From contig RAZH01000005.1 in assembly GCA_003612585.1 (NCBI GenBank), positions 124,001 to 188,000 on the forward strand: DNA of 64,000 nucleotides, read 5' to 3'. A program made the position numbers and the translations under genes. The notes under the pieces were generated by a model that was not told the origin of the DNA, did not search any database, and saw nothing but the letters and a program-made list of their open reading frames with translations. The stretch is from a bacterium 1XD42-54. Its GTDB lineage: Bacteria; Bacillota; Clostridia; Lachnospirales; Lachnospiraceae. The stretch's first letter is position 1. Each line of letters begins with the position of its first letter. Positions 54,896 through 63,177 of this stretch are shown here, piece by piece.

Positions 54896-57181
54896 TTACT
54901 CTGCAAGATACAGGTTCATTTTCTGCATAATCGTATTGATTGCCTCATCCTCTCCAATCTCGCCGTTTAAGCAGCGTTCCAGTTCTTCTATAATTACGTC
55001 ATGCTGCACACGCTCAAGATCTGCCGCAACGCTGACCTGTTTTGCCATCTCATATAAAGCGTCCAGCTCCTCAACGGACGGCCAGATATAAGTCAGCTCA
55101 ATATCCATCATCATACCTTCTTCATCAATCTGGCTGCTGGACACCGTATAGCCGCCGTTATCGTCAATTCCGTACGTATTCGTATAAATTTCTTCTTCCA
55201 GTGATTTTACATTTACGGAAAAACCGTTATTCTTGTTCTGCATCTGGCCTTCAAACGACAGCATATATTTTACAAAATCTTTTGCGCTTTCCTGCTCTTT
55301 TGCCGTATTCAGAATTCCCATTACACAATACGGAAGAAATACATCTGACTGCTGTACAGAAAGCAATGACGCCTTGCAGGCCCCTGTCTTCTGGTTGATG
55401 GAACACAATCCTGCATAAGCCATTGTACTGTTTAAAGAACCAAGTTTCACTTTTGTTTCTGAAAGCAGATCAAGAATCCCCAATGAAATATCATCTGCCA
55501 TAGTGCTAGAATAATGATCCATCATCACCCAAGTCGCATATATTCCGTTCTGGTATCCATCAATCTTTTCCAATGTTTTTTCAGACGCGTTTTCCCTATA
55601 TACCCGTGCAATTGTATTTACCCCTTTGATAAACTCAGAAAGCTTTTCCTGATTGATGGTTTGATCTTCATTTTTCCAGCTTCCCGCACAGTTTCGATAC
55701 AGAATTTCCCCCATGCTCACAACGTCATACGTAGCCAGTACACCTGCCTGCGCAGCGAGACCTGCAAGAGAGTCAAACCCTTCAACAGAGCCGATCATTT
55801 CCGGATCGCCAGCCGCTACCAGCATTCCGAACTTTGCCGGAACAGCCGGAAGAATGCCATCTGATTCATAAACTCTTGCCACATTCTCCAGAATTCCATC
55901 ACTCCCCTGAATTTCTGATACAATGTCACTCAGATCTGCCAAAAGTCCCTGTCTGACGTATGTATCGACTGACATCTCGTCAAGAATCAGCACATCCGGT
56001 CCGTTTCCTGCCAAAATATCCGTATTCAATGTGCGCAATGCATCTGACACTGTCACACCATCGTCTCCTGTCATTCCGATTTTATAATTCACATAGACAT
56101 CCGGATATTTTTTCTGAAACAACACTGCCGCCTGACGTACCGCACCACTCTCACGCAGTGAATAAACATTCAGCTCCTTCTGTGGCGTACTTGGTACATC
56201 CGCATCATATTCATAACGCAGCAGCTGCGTCTCCGATCCGTTTGCTACAGCCACATAAAAGTTCTGATTCAGAACAGCCATTCCAAGGAATAACACATTC
56301 GGGTCTGAAAGGGAACTGAGTTTTCCATCCACCACCTGTTCTACGACACTGCCGCCCATCATATGCGAGAAAATTCCGTTCCGTGTACTGTAACACAGTC
56401 TGCCCTCTTCGTCCTCCGTCATGGCGATCGCTGTTCCAAACGTCGTAGCTACCATATAACTGCCGCCTTGTGCGTACAGTGCTTCATCCAGTGCATCATC
56501 TCTCATAATCGGTTCCCCGGTCGTCATATCATACCTAAGTAACTCGGACTCTCCCAATAAAAGCACTTCATTTCCACAGGCGCCGATCATATCGACAGTT
56601 GCCGATGTAATCGTACTGCTTATCGCCCCCGTTTCTCCGTCCAGAACACTGACCCCGCTGTTATAAGAAAGACCGAGAAGCTGCCCCTGTCCGGAAAAAC
56701 GAAGAATCATACCAATTCCGTCATCCATGGGCGTTTTCTGCGTATTTCCCTCCGCATCGAAAGACACAAAGCTGCAGTTTAAGTCAGCCTCTGACTCTGC
56801 CCCGCCATCGTCCGACCCTTCCAGCAAAATACCGGCTCCGCCTCCTACCGGATTTAAAATCATACTTAAAAAATAATCATCCCCACTTACCTCCGAAAGC
56901 CCGGCAGCTTTTTCCCAGGTCACGCCTCCGTCGCAACTGTCATACATTGCATACCCTTCCTCATCCGTTCCGATCATCCGAAGGCAGCCCTCACTCGTGC
57001 GCACAATATCCCTGATAAAAAACTCTTCCGGAAGCTGCACCTGCGTTTCCAGGTAACGCCCCATTGCAGCCTCCTCTTCCTGCGCCAGCGCCGGTGTCAC
57101 TGGCAACAAATTGGCAAGCACACAGGCGAAAGCCGTAACTGTGCAGACTCCTTTTCTGAAACGTCTTAAAATCTGATTCAT
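54896..57181 (-). CDS. Propeller-type sensor domain fused to a solute-binding protein (paralogue 1)
   Basis: 761 residues from ATG 57181 (MNQILRRFRKGVCTV), signal peptide to about residue 34. Propeller-like half with the Asp-box DSCDGGVTWEKAAG and GRLCYSTRNGIFSHMMGGSV; then a binding fold LNVYSLRESGAVRQAAVLF, GNGPDVLILDEMSVDTYVRQ. Same architecture as 51646-53922. First gene of the three-gene operon, divergent from the OmpR-type regulator. Confidence 0.8.
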   Translation of the reverse strand: MNQILRRFRKGVCTVTAFACVLANLLPVTPALAQEEEAAMGRYLETQVQLPEEFFIRDIVRTSEGCLRMIGTDEEGYAMYDSCDGGVTWEKAAGLSEVSGDDYFLSMILNPVGGGAGILLEGSDDGGAESEADLNCSFVSFDAEGNTQKTPMDDGIGMILRFSGQGQLLGLSYNSGVSVLDGETGAISSTITSATVDMIGACGNEVLLLGESELLRYDMTTGEPIMRDDALDEALYAQGGSYMVATTFGTAIAMTEDEEGRLCYSTRNGIFSHMMGGSVVEQVVDGKLSSLSDPNVLFLGMAVLNQNFYVAVANGSETQLLRYEYDADVPSTPQKELNVYSLRESGAVRQAAVLFQKKYPDVYVNYKIGMTGDDGVTVSDALRTLNTDILAGNGPDVLILDEMSVDTYVRQGLLADLSDIVSEIQGSDGILENVARVYESDGILPAVPAKFGMLVAAGDPEMIGSVEGFDSLAGLAAQAGVLATYDVVSMGEILYRNCAGSWKNEDQTINQEKLSEFIKGVNTIARVYRENASEKTLEKIDGYQNGIYATWVMMDHYSSTMADDISLGILDLLSETKVKLGSLNSTMAYAGLCSINQKTGACKASLLSVQQSDVFLPYCVMGILNTAKEQESAKDFVKYMLSFEGQMQNKNNGFSVNVKSLEEEIYTNTYGIDDNGGYTVSSSQIDEEGMMMDIELTYIWPSVEELDALYEMAKQVSVAADLERVQHDVIIEELERCLNGEIGEDEAINTIMQKMNLYLAE

Positions 57182-57318
57182 AATATTCCTCCTCACATTC
57201 TTTTCTCCACACATCACAAAGTCCCCTCATTTGTCACAGGTAAATGTAAAAACTTAGCTGAAATCATCCCCTGCGACACACAGCCCTTCTGGCTGCACTG
57301 TACCAAGCCTAACATCTG

Positions 57319-57361
57319 TTCCTCTAAAAATTATCTAAATGAATTATGAAATTTAGAGGAA
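57319..57361. promoter_or_regulatory. Palindrome TTCCTCTAAA/TTTAGAGGAA between divergent operons
   Basis: Perfect 10-bp arms 23 bases apart (57319-57328 and 57352-57361). CCTCTA occurs a third time at 57376-57381. The 258-base divergent region holds no gene. Candidate binding site for the adjacent response regulator, or a transcript hairpin. Confidence 0.5.
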
Positions 57362-57439
57362 TTATAGAGTTTTTTCCTCTATTTTATATGATATAGTTAA
57401 GAAAAGAATTGACAAAAATAAAAATCAGGTGAAATAATT

Positions 57440-58123
57440 ATGCGCATACTGTTAATCGAAGACGATCTCGCCCTCTGCCGTTCTTTGAGCCTGATGCTCC
57501 AACAGGAAGGATTTTCTGTCACTGTTTCAAACGACGGCGAAGAAGGACTTTTTTATATATTGGAAAATGCACATGATCTGGTTCTGCTGGACCGGATGCT
57601 GCCCGAACTGGACGGACTTGAGGTGCTGCGCCAGGCCCGGAAAAAACACGTCACTGTGCCGATCATTTTTCTGACCGCTCTGGGCACTTTAAATGAACGT
57701 ATTACTGGACTGGACTGCGGTGCAGATGACTACATTGTAAAACCTTTTGCCTTTGAAGAGCTGATGGCCCGCATTCGCTGTATCTGCCGCAGACCGCAGC
57801 GACTGACCGAATCAAATTGCCTTTCCTTCGGGGATCTCGCCTACGATCCGAATCAGAACCTGCTTTCCTGCAGGGATAAAAGCTGTACCCTCTCCAGGCG
57901 CGAGGGCGATCTTCTGTCTCTTTTCCTGAAAAATACCGGGCAGATCTTGCCGCGCGCTACCATTTTGCTGCGTGTCTGGGGTCCGGATTCAGAAATTGAG
58001 GACGGCAATCTCGACAACTATATTCACTTTCTGCGCCGCCGTCTAAAATCCATAGATACCAGCGTACAGCTGAAAACCGTACGCGGCGTAGGATACTGCC
58101 TTACGACTACACAAGGAGCCTGA
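57440..58123 (+). CDS. OmpR-family response regulator
   Basis: 227 residues. Receiver: LLIEDDLALCRSL, phosphorylation site LVLLDRMLPELDG, Thr in IFLTAL, Lys in YIVKPFAFE. Winged helix: TLSRREGDLLSLFLKNTGQI, GNLDNYIHFLRRRLK, VRGVGYCL. Followed at once by its kinase. Divergent from the propeller/solute-binding operon, its likely target. Confidence 0.93.
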   Translation: MRILLIEDDLALCRSLSLMLQQEGFSVTVSNDGEEGLFYILENAHDLVLLDRMLPELDGLEVLRQARKKHVTVPIIFLTALGTLNERITGLDCGADDYIVKPFAFEELMARIRCICRRPQRLTESNCLSFGDLAYDPNQNLLSCRDKSCTLSRREGDLLSLFLKNTGQILPRATILLRVWGPDSEIEDGNLDNYIHFLRRRLKSIDTSVQLKTVRGVGYCLTTTQGA

Positions 58124-58124
58124 C

Positions 58125-59435
58125 ATGTTCTCGAAACTTCACTTGCAGCTTACTGCATTATGTATTTCTATTACCGGACTGATTCTTGCTGTCCTTACGA
58201 CAGTCTGCCTTTTTATTTCTGAATCCGGCATTCGCAGCGCCGAGGACTTGTCGTTTGAGTCAAATCTAAACGTTATGTACCAAAATCTGGAGCAGCAGGT
58301 TTCTCTGTCACATAACTGGATTCGCCAGATGGAATACAACTATCATGTATCTTTACAGATTTTCGACAACGGCACTCCGCTTTTCTTTCAGTCCCTGGAC
58401 CGGTCCGATATTCCGGAATCCCTCTGGGAACAGACCAGAGAAAAGGCGCTTACCGACTACGGCATTAATCTCAACGAACCTGCTACGCTGGGCGTTCTGG
58501 CGCAACACAGGGAATTTACCATCAGGGATAAAAATAAGGAGGCTTACTCAGCCTCCGTTGCCCTGATCCCCCGCTCCGGCGGAAGCATCGGCGTTATCAT
58601 TCTTCATCCGCTCTCTGCTATGAACCAGCGGATTCTGCGACAGAGAATCGCGTTTCTCGCCGCTGACCTGGCCGCTCTTGTCCTGCTCGGAATTTTTTAC
58701 TGGCTTTTTACGTCACGTATGATACGGCCGCTACGCGAAAACCAGAAAAAGCAAGTGCAGTTTGTCGCGTCCGCCTCCCATGAGCTGCGCTCGCCGCTTA
58801 CCGTCATACTCAGCAACGTGGCAGCAGTAAAAAACGGCATACTGCCAAATGACCATCAGTTCTTAAATACGATTTATTCGGAAGGAAACCGAATGTCCCG
58901 TCTGATCACGGATATGTTACAGCTTGCCAGCGCGGACAATCATACTTGGAGCATGCAGCCTTCCCTTGTGGAACTGGATACACTCCTGCTTGAGACCTGG
59001 GAAAACTTTGAATCCATGGCGACTACCAGGCAGCTGCGCTGGGAAATCACGCTGCCCGAAGATGCAGTTCCCCGCTGTACCTGTGACCCGCAGCGAATCC
59101 GCCAGCTTCTATCGATTCTCATCGATAATGCATTCTGTTATACTCCGGAAGGCGGTACTGTGCGCCTGTCACTGTCCAAAAATGCCGCGGACGCCCGCCC
59201 TGCAAGTTCTTTTTTTATCTCCGTCAGCGACAATGGCCCCGGTATTCCAGACAATCAAAAAGGCGCTGTCTTTGAACGGTTCCAGCGCCTTGACGCCTCC
59301 CGGCGTGATAAATCTCATTTCGGCCTTGGCCTTTGTATCGCGAAAGAAATCGCGGTTTTGCATAAAGGACGTCTTCTGCTTTCTGATACGCCGGGCGGAG
59401 GAGCCACCTTTACGCTTGTGCTGCCGAAAGGATAA
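58125..59435 (+). CDS. Sensor histidine kinase
   Basis: 436 residues. Membrane helices at about 8-30 and 183-205 enclose a roughly 150-residue extracellular domain; H-box SASHELRSPLTVILSN, N-box LLSILIDNAFCYTP, G-boxes DNGPGIP and GLGLCIAKEIAV. Two bases after the response regulator stop. Convergent with the MarR/citrate synthase frame. Confidence 0.92.
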   Translation: MFSKLHLQLTALCISITGLILAVLTTVCLFISESGIRSAEDLSFESNLNVMYQNLEQQVSLSHNWIRQMEYNYHVSLQIFDNGTPLFFQSLDRSDIPESLWEQTREKALTDYGINLNEPATLGVLAQHREFTIRDKNKEAYSASVALIPRSGGSIGVIILHPLSAMNQRILRQRIAFLAADLAALVLLGIFYWLFTSRMIRPLRENQKKQVQFVASASHELRSPLTVILSNVAAVKNGILPNDHQFLNTIYSEGNRMSRLITDMLQLASADNHTWSMQPSLVELDTLLLETWENFESMATTRQLRWEITLPEDAVPRCTCDPQRIRQLLSILIDNAFCYTPEGGTVRLSLSKNAADARPASSFFISVSDNGPGIPDNQKGAVFERFQRLDASRRDKSHFGLGLCIAKEIAVLHKGRLLLSDTPGGGATFTLVLPKG

Positions 59436-59477
59436 CTTTTACAAAATCTGTTTAAATACTATACCCAAATATCCGGC

Positions 59478-61286
59478 CTATTTTTCTGTTTGCTCCTTGA
59501 CTTCCATCACGCTCATGTAGGCCGGACGTATAATCTTACCCATGCAGATCTGCTCCTCAATGCGATGCGCACTCCATCCCACGATGCGGGCAATCGCAAA
59601 AATCGGTGTGTATAATTCAACCGGAATCCCGAGCATCTGATACACAAAGCCGCTGTAGAAGTCCACATTCGGGCTCACGCCCTTGAAAATTTTGCGCTGT
59701 TTTGCAATCAGCTTCGGTGCAATCTCTTCGATATTATTGTACAGCGCCATATCCACCTGGCGGTGCTTTTCTACTGCAAGCATTTCCACGAATTTCTTAA
59801 AAATGCGCTCTCTCGGATCGGAAAGCGAGTACACGGCATGTCCCATTCCATAAATGAGCCCCTTCCCGTCAAATGCCTCGCCGGCCAACAGCTTTGCAAG
59901 ATAATGCTCGATCTCATCCTTATCTTCAAAATCACGGACATTTGTCCGGATATCTTCCATCATTTCCATAACCTTAATATTCGCACCACCGTGCTTCGGC
60001 CCCTTCAGCGAGGACATCGCAGCTGCAATCGCGGAATACGTATCCGTGCCGGAGGATGTGACAACACGCGTAGTGAAGGTCGAATTGTTACCGCCGCCGT
60101 GCTCCATATGCAGCATCAGCGCCGTATCAAGTACCTTTGCTTCCAGCTTCGTGTACTGCCTGTCCGCGCGCAGCATAAGCAGAATATTTTCTGCTGTGGA
60201 CAGGTCATGATCCGGCCGGTGAATATACATACTGTCATTCTGCTCATAGTGATTATACGCATGGTACCCATACACGGCAAGCATCGGGAATGTACTGATC
60301 AACTGAATGCACTGGCGCAGACTGTTTCCAAGCTCCGTATCGGTTGCACGGTTGTCATACGAAGCAAGCGTCAGAATACTTCTCGTCATGGAATTCATAA
60401 TATCACTGCTCGGCGCCTTCATAATCACATCTCTCGTAAAGTTTGTCGGAAGATGACACGCCTCCGCCAGTATTTTTTTGAACTCAAACAGCTCCTGATG
60501 ATTCGGCTTTTCCCCGAACAACAACAGGTATGCCGTTGCTTCAAATCCAAAGCTGTCCTCATCCAGCTCCTGCACCAGACTCTCAATCGGGTACCCCCGG
60601 TACCAGAGTCTTCCGTCACACGGTGTCTTTACACCGTCTTTCATCTCAAACGATTCAATCCTGGAAATATTGGTAAGACCTGTCAGGACGCCCTTTCCAT
60701 TTTGGTCACGAAGCCCGCGGTATACGCCGTAATCCTGGTAAAGCTGGTCCGAAATCGTATCATTCTTCTGACAAATTTCTTTCTGTCTCTCCGCGTAGCC
60801 TGTCATCTTCTCTTCATAATTCATTCGCATCTGCCTCCTTTGATTCCTGCGCAGATCGGATGCGCACTCCATATTCTGCGTCATCTTTACCGCTACCTCA
60901 TACAACACACGTCTCTCCTCCTGCGTGATCCCGTCAAAAACCACAGCAGTCATGTCCTCCCACATTTTTTCAATGGAGCGAACAATCTCTTCTGCCTGCG
61001 CAGTCAGCACAAAATGTACACTGCGCCGGTCCTTTTCATCCGGAACAAACGCAAGCAGCCCAAGACCGGCCAGATGCTCCGCGGACTGGGAAATATGCCC
61101 TTTCGTCAGCTTGTACGCCTGCCGCAGCTCTTTTGACGTATTGCTTCCCCCGAAGCGATGAAGATAATACAGAATCTCCACATCAATCTTTCGCAAACCA
61201 TACTGTTCCCGAAACACAGCAGCTCTGCTCTCAAGAAGCTGCTTGTACTCTCTTCCATGAAGCAATACCTCAATCGGTCCTTCCAT
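59478..61286 (-). CDS. MarR-type regulator and citrate synthase in one reading frame
   Basis: 602 residues without a stop. Residues 1 to about 150 are a MarR winged helix (TSKELRQAYKLTKGHISQSA, DEKDRRSVHFVLTAQ). From about residue 155 a complete citrate synthase follows (QLYQDYGVYRGLRDQNGKG, HMEHGGGNNSTFTTRVVTSS, YGMGHAVYSLSDPRERIF, NVDFYSGFVYQMLGIP) with the active-site His and Asp regions intact. It catalyses oxaloacetate plus acetyl-CoA to citrate. Start ATG 61286 after GGGAGGAAACG. An internal start may also yield the enzyme alone. Confidence 0.82.
   Translation of the reverse strand: MEGPIEVLLHGREYKQLLESRAAVFREQYGLRKIDVEILYYLHRFGGSNTSKELRQAYKLTKGHISQSAEHLAGLGLLAFVPDEKDRRSVHFVLTAQAEEIVRSIEKMWEDMTAVVFDGITQEERRVLYEVAVKMTQNMECASDLRRNQRRQMRMNYEEKMTGYAERQKEICQKNDTISDQLYQDYGVYRGLRDQNGKGVLTGLTNISRIESFEMKDGVKTPCDGRLWYRGYPIESLVQELDEDSFGFEATAYLLLFGEKPNHQELFEFKKILAEACHLPTNFTRDVIMKAPSSDIMNSMTRSILTLASYDNRATDTELGNSLRQCIQLISTFPMLAVYGYHAYNHYEQNDSMYIHRPDHDLSTAENILLMLRADRQYTKLEAKVLDTALMLHMEHGGGNNSTFTTRVVTSSGTDTYSAIAAAMSSLKGPKHGGANIKVMEMMEDIRTNVRDFEDKDEIEHYLAKLLAGEAFDGKGLIYGMGHAVYSLSDPRERIFKKFVEMLAVEKHRQVDMALYNNIEEIAPKLIAKQRKIFKGVSPNVDFYSGFVYQMLGIPVELYTPIFAIARIVGWSAHRIEEQICMGKIIRPAYMSVMEVKEQTEK
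60822..60840 (-). promoter_or_regulatory. Internal Shine-Dalgarno and ATG of the citrate synthase part
   Basis: AAGGAGG (60834-60840) precedes ATG 60824 by nine bases in the same frame as the MarR part. It would give a normal 448-residue citrate synthase (MNYEEKMTGYAERQ). Confidence 0.65.
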
Positions 61287-61302
61287 CGTTTCCTCCCGGA
61301 TC

Positions 61303-61344
61303 GCTGCATAACAGGACTTCAAAATCCTGTCTCTGTTATGCAGC
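61303..61344. promoter_or_regulatory. 12-bp inverted repeat upstream of the MarR/citrate synthase frame
   Basis: GCTGCATAACAG (61303-61314) and CTGTTATGCAGC (61333-61344), perfect, with a nested CAGGA/TCCTG inside. Only 16 bases from the start codon: a likely MarR operator or leader hairpin. Confidence 0.6.
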
Positions 61345-61456
61345 AATATTTGTTTAATTTTAAACAATATACAAGAGGATACCATAAAGAAGACAAATCT
61401 GCAAGTAAATCCTTTTTATTTTTAATCAAAATATCATAATACACAAAAACCAGCTT

Positions 61457-62248
61457 TTACATTTCCCGCTCCAAAACCTGCATTCCCTGCGCATCAATCA
61501 AATAATCGCTCCAATATACAAGCTCTGAAACCGGAACCAGTTCATACCCCTGCTCCTGAAGCCGCCAAATCACAGTTTCCAGCGCCTGCGCCGTATAATT
61601 CGCGTCGCTGTGCATGCGAATTATAGAACCTCCTGAGAGCTGCGGATCTTCTGTTGCCTTTTTAATTATGGATTCGATTCCGTAATCCTTCCAGTCCTCT
61701 GTGTCCACATTCCATTCTATGGGAAGGTACCCGCTCTGCTTCACCGTTCCAAGCAGTTCTCCGCTATAATCTCCATACGGCGCCCGGAATACCTTCATCT
61801 CCTTGCCGGTCAGCTGCTGTACGCTGCTGTGTACCTGCTGAAGCTCTGCCTGTATCTCGGCCTTGGAAAGTTTCCCCATATCTGTGTGATTCTGGCTGCG
61901 GTTTCCCAGCTCATGTCCTCTTGCCGCTATTTCTTTGACATATTCCGGATATTGGTCCACCCAGTTTCCTGTCACAAAAAAGGTAGCTTTAACACCATAT
62001 TTATCCAATATATTCAAAATCGGCTCTATCTGTCCTGTACCAAAAGACGCCTCAAACGTAAGCGCCGCCTTTTTTTCCTGCGTCTGTACGCAGCACACCG
62101 GCCCCTTCCAGCCACTTACCGTACTGCTCGTCGTTATTGTCCTTTGATTCGTCACGTACGCCCCCATAAAAAACACGAGGGAACACAGGCAAACCAGCCC
62201 AAGTCCCCTCATTCGGTACCATGCAATCTGATATTTCTCTTTCTCCAT
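61457..62248 (-). CDS. Polysaccharide deacetylase family protein with altered catalytic residues
   Basis: 263 residues; an N-terminal membrane anchor (GLGLVCLCSLVFFMGAYV) and a NodB-like fold (KYGVKATFFVTGNWVDQYPE, FRAPYGDYSG, NVDTEDWKDYG, IIRMHSDANYTAQ). The catalytic-base Asp of the TFD motif is Glu66 (TFEASFG), and the first metal His of NHS-x-x-H is Arg117 (NRSQNH). The RAPYG and second-His positions are kept. Possibly inactive or altered. Confidence 0.82.
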   Translation of the reverse strand: MEKEKYQIAWYRMRGLGLVCLCSLVFFMGAYVTNQRTITTSSTVSGWKGPVCCVQTQEKKAALTFEASFGTGQIEPILNILDKYGVKATFFVTGNWVDQYPEYVKEIAARGHELGNRSQNHTDMGKLSKAEIQAELQQVHSSVQQLTGKEMKVFRAPYGDYSGELLGTVKQSGYLPIEWNVDTEDWKDYGIESIIKKATEDPQLSGGSIIRMHSDANYTAQALETVIWRLQEQGYELVPVSELVYWSDYLIDAQGMQVLEREM

Positions 62249-62343
62249 CTGTTATCCGTCCTGAAGTTTCTTACTAAAGTATATGAGAAACTCCCGGATA
62301 TCATGATATCTGTCACAGGATATCTTTTTCAGACAGACAATTT

Positions 62344-63084
62344 TTACTGATTAAAATACAGGCTCTCTGCGACAAGCTTCCGTGTCAGCTCCGCTGCCGC
62401 ATCTTCCAGATATCCCGGAAGGTACTTTTTATTGCTTCCCTGGCCGCCTTCCACAGTAATCAGATCCGTGGAATGATATCCTGTTTGCTGATTATCTCTG
62501 GTCCAGCAAAGATTTACCCACAGAGTATCGTCCACCGGAGACTGGCTGATTACGCCCGCGCCAATCTCATTGAACATTTCTCCCGGAAATCCGACAAGCG
62601 CAACCTTTCCGATACGCAGAACCTGAAGATCCACCGGATATTCTCCCGCCTCAGAAGATGGTATCATTGTCTGGCCGTATTCAAATGCAAGATCCGCATT
62701 TCCAGTCTCAACACTCGTAAAACGCATCACTGCAAGCGTTTTATCTGAAAATCCCTCAAAATTATCGCCCTGCGCCCAGTAATACGTTCCGTCTGCCTTC
62801 GTGTACTTAGCATTCCGGTTCACATTCATATAACAGTTCGAATAACCGATTCCCATTGTAACAGGCTCCAGGTTCGCCAGCGCCTCATCTGCCGCATCCA
62901 TCATCTGGTCATATACGAGACGTCCCCATTTATGAAGATTGTCCACTTCCTCATCTTCTTCAAAGGTAAGATAGCTCATATCAATTTCATTTGTAATTTC
63001 CGGCGCCGCATGCGCATGCGTTGCAGTATAAAATATCGCATCCAGCGGAACGCCTGTATGCTCGCTCAGCTCCTGTGCAAACAA
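62344..63084 (-). pseudogene. Neutral ceramidase-like gene, 5-prime lost and internally deleted
   Basis: 246-residue remnant. It begins in mid-domain (LSEHTGVPLDAIFYTATHAH, then AAPEITNEID), lacking signal peptide and N-terminal strands. After FSDKTLAVMRFTSVETGNAD it jumps to EYPVDLQVLRIGKVALVGFP, missing about 170 residues present in the intact paralogue at 31508-33283, including its HYAMHN metal region. The break at 63084 abuts the 66-bp MITE exactly. Confidence 0.82.
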
Positions 63085-63150
63085 TGATATGCTCCCTCCT
63101 AAGCAGCAAGTTTTATTATTTCACTTGTCTACCTAGAAGGGAGCATATCA
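63085..63150. mobile_element. 66-bp MITE with IS3-type ends
   Basis: TGATATGCTCCCT at one end and AGGGAGCATATCA at the other are perfect 13-bp inverted repeats with the TG...CA termini of IS3-family elements; similarity extends to about 17 bases (CCTAAG against CTAGAAGG). There is no coding capacity. No obvious target duplication flanks it. Confidence 0.7.
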
Positions 63151-63177
63151 AAGCGACAGCCACCTTTTTCATAATTA

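Noticed and set aside
59763-61136. 457-codon + strand open frame opposite the citrate synthase gene
   Set aside because: It is the mirror of a highly conserved enzyme in a codon-biased region, has no ribosome binding site and a Cys/His/Arg-rich composition without any motif.
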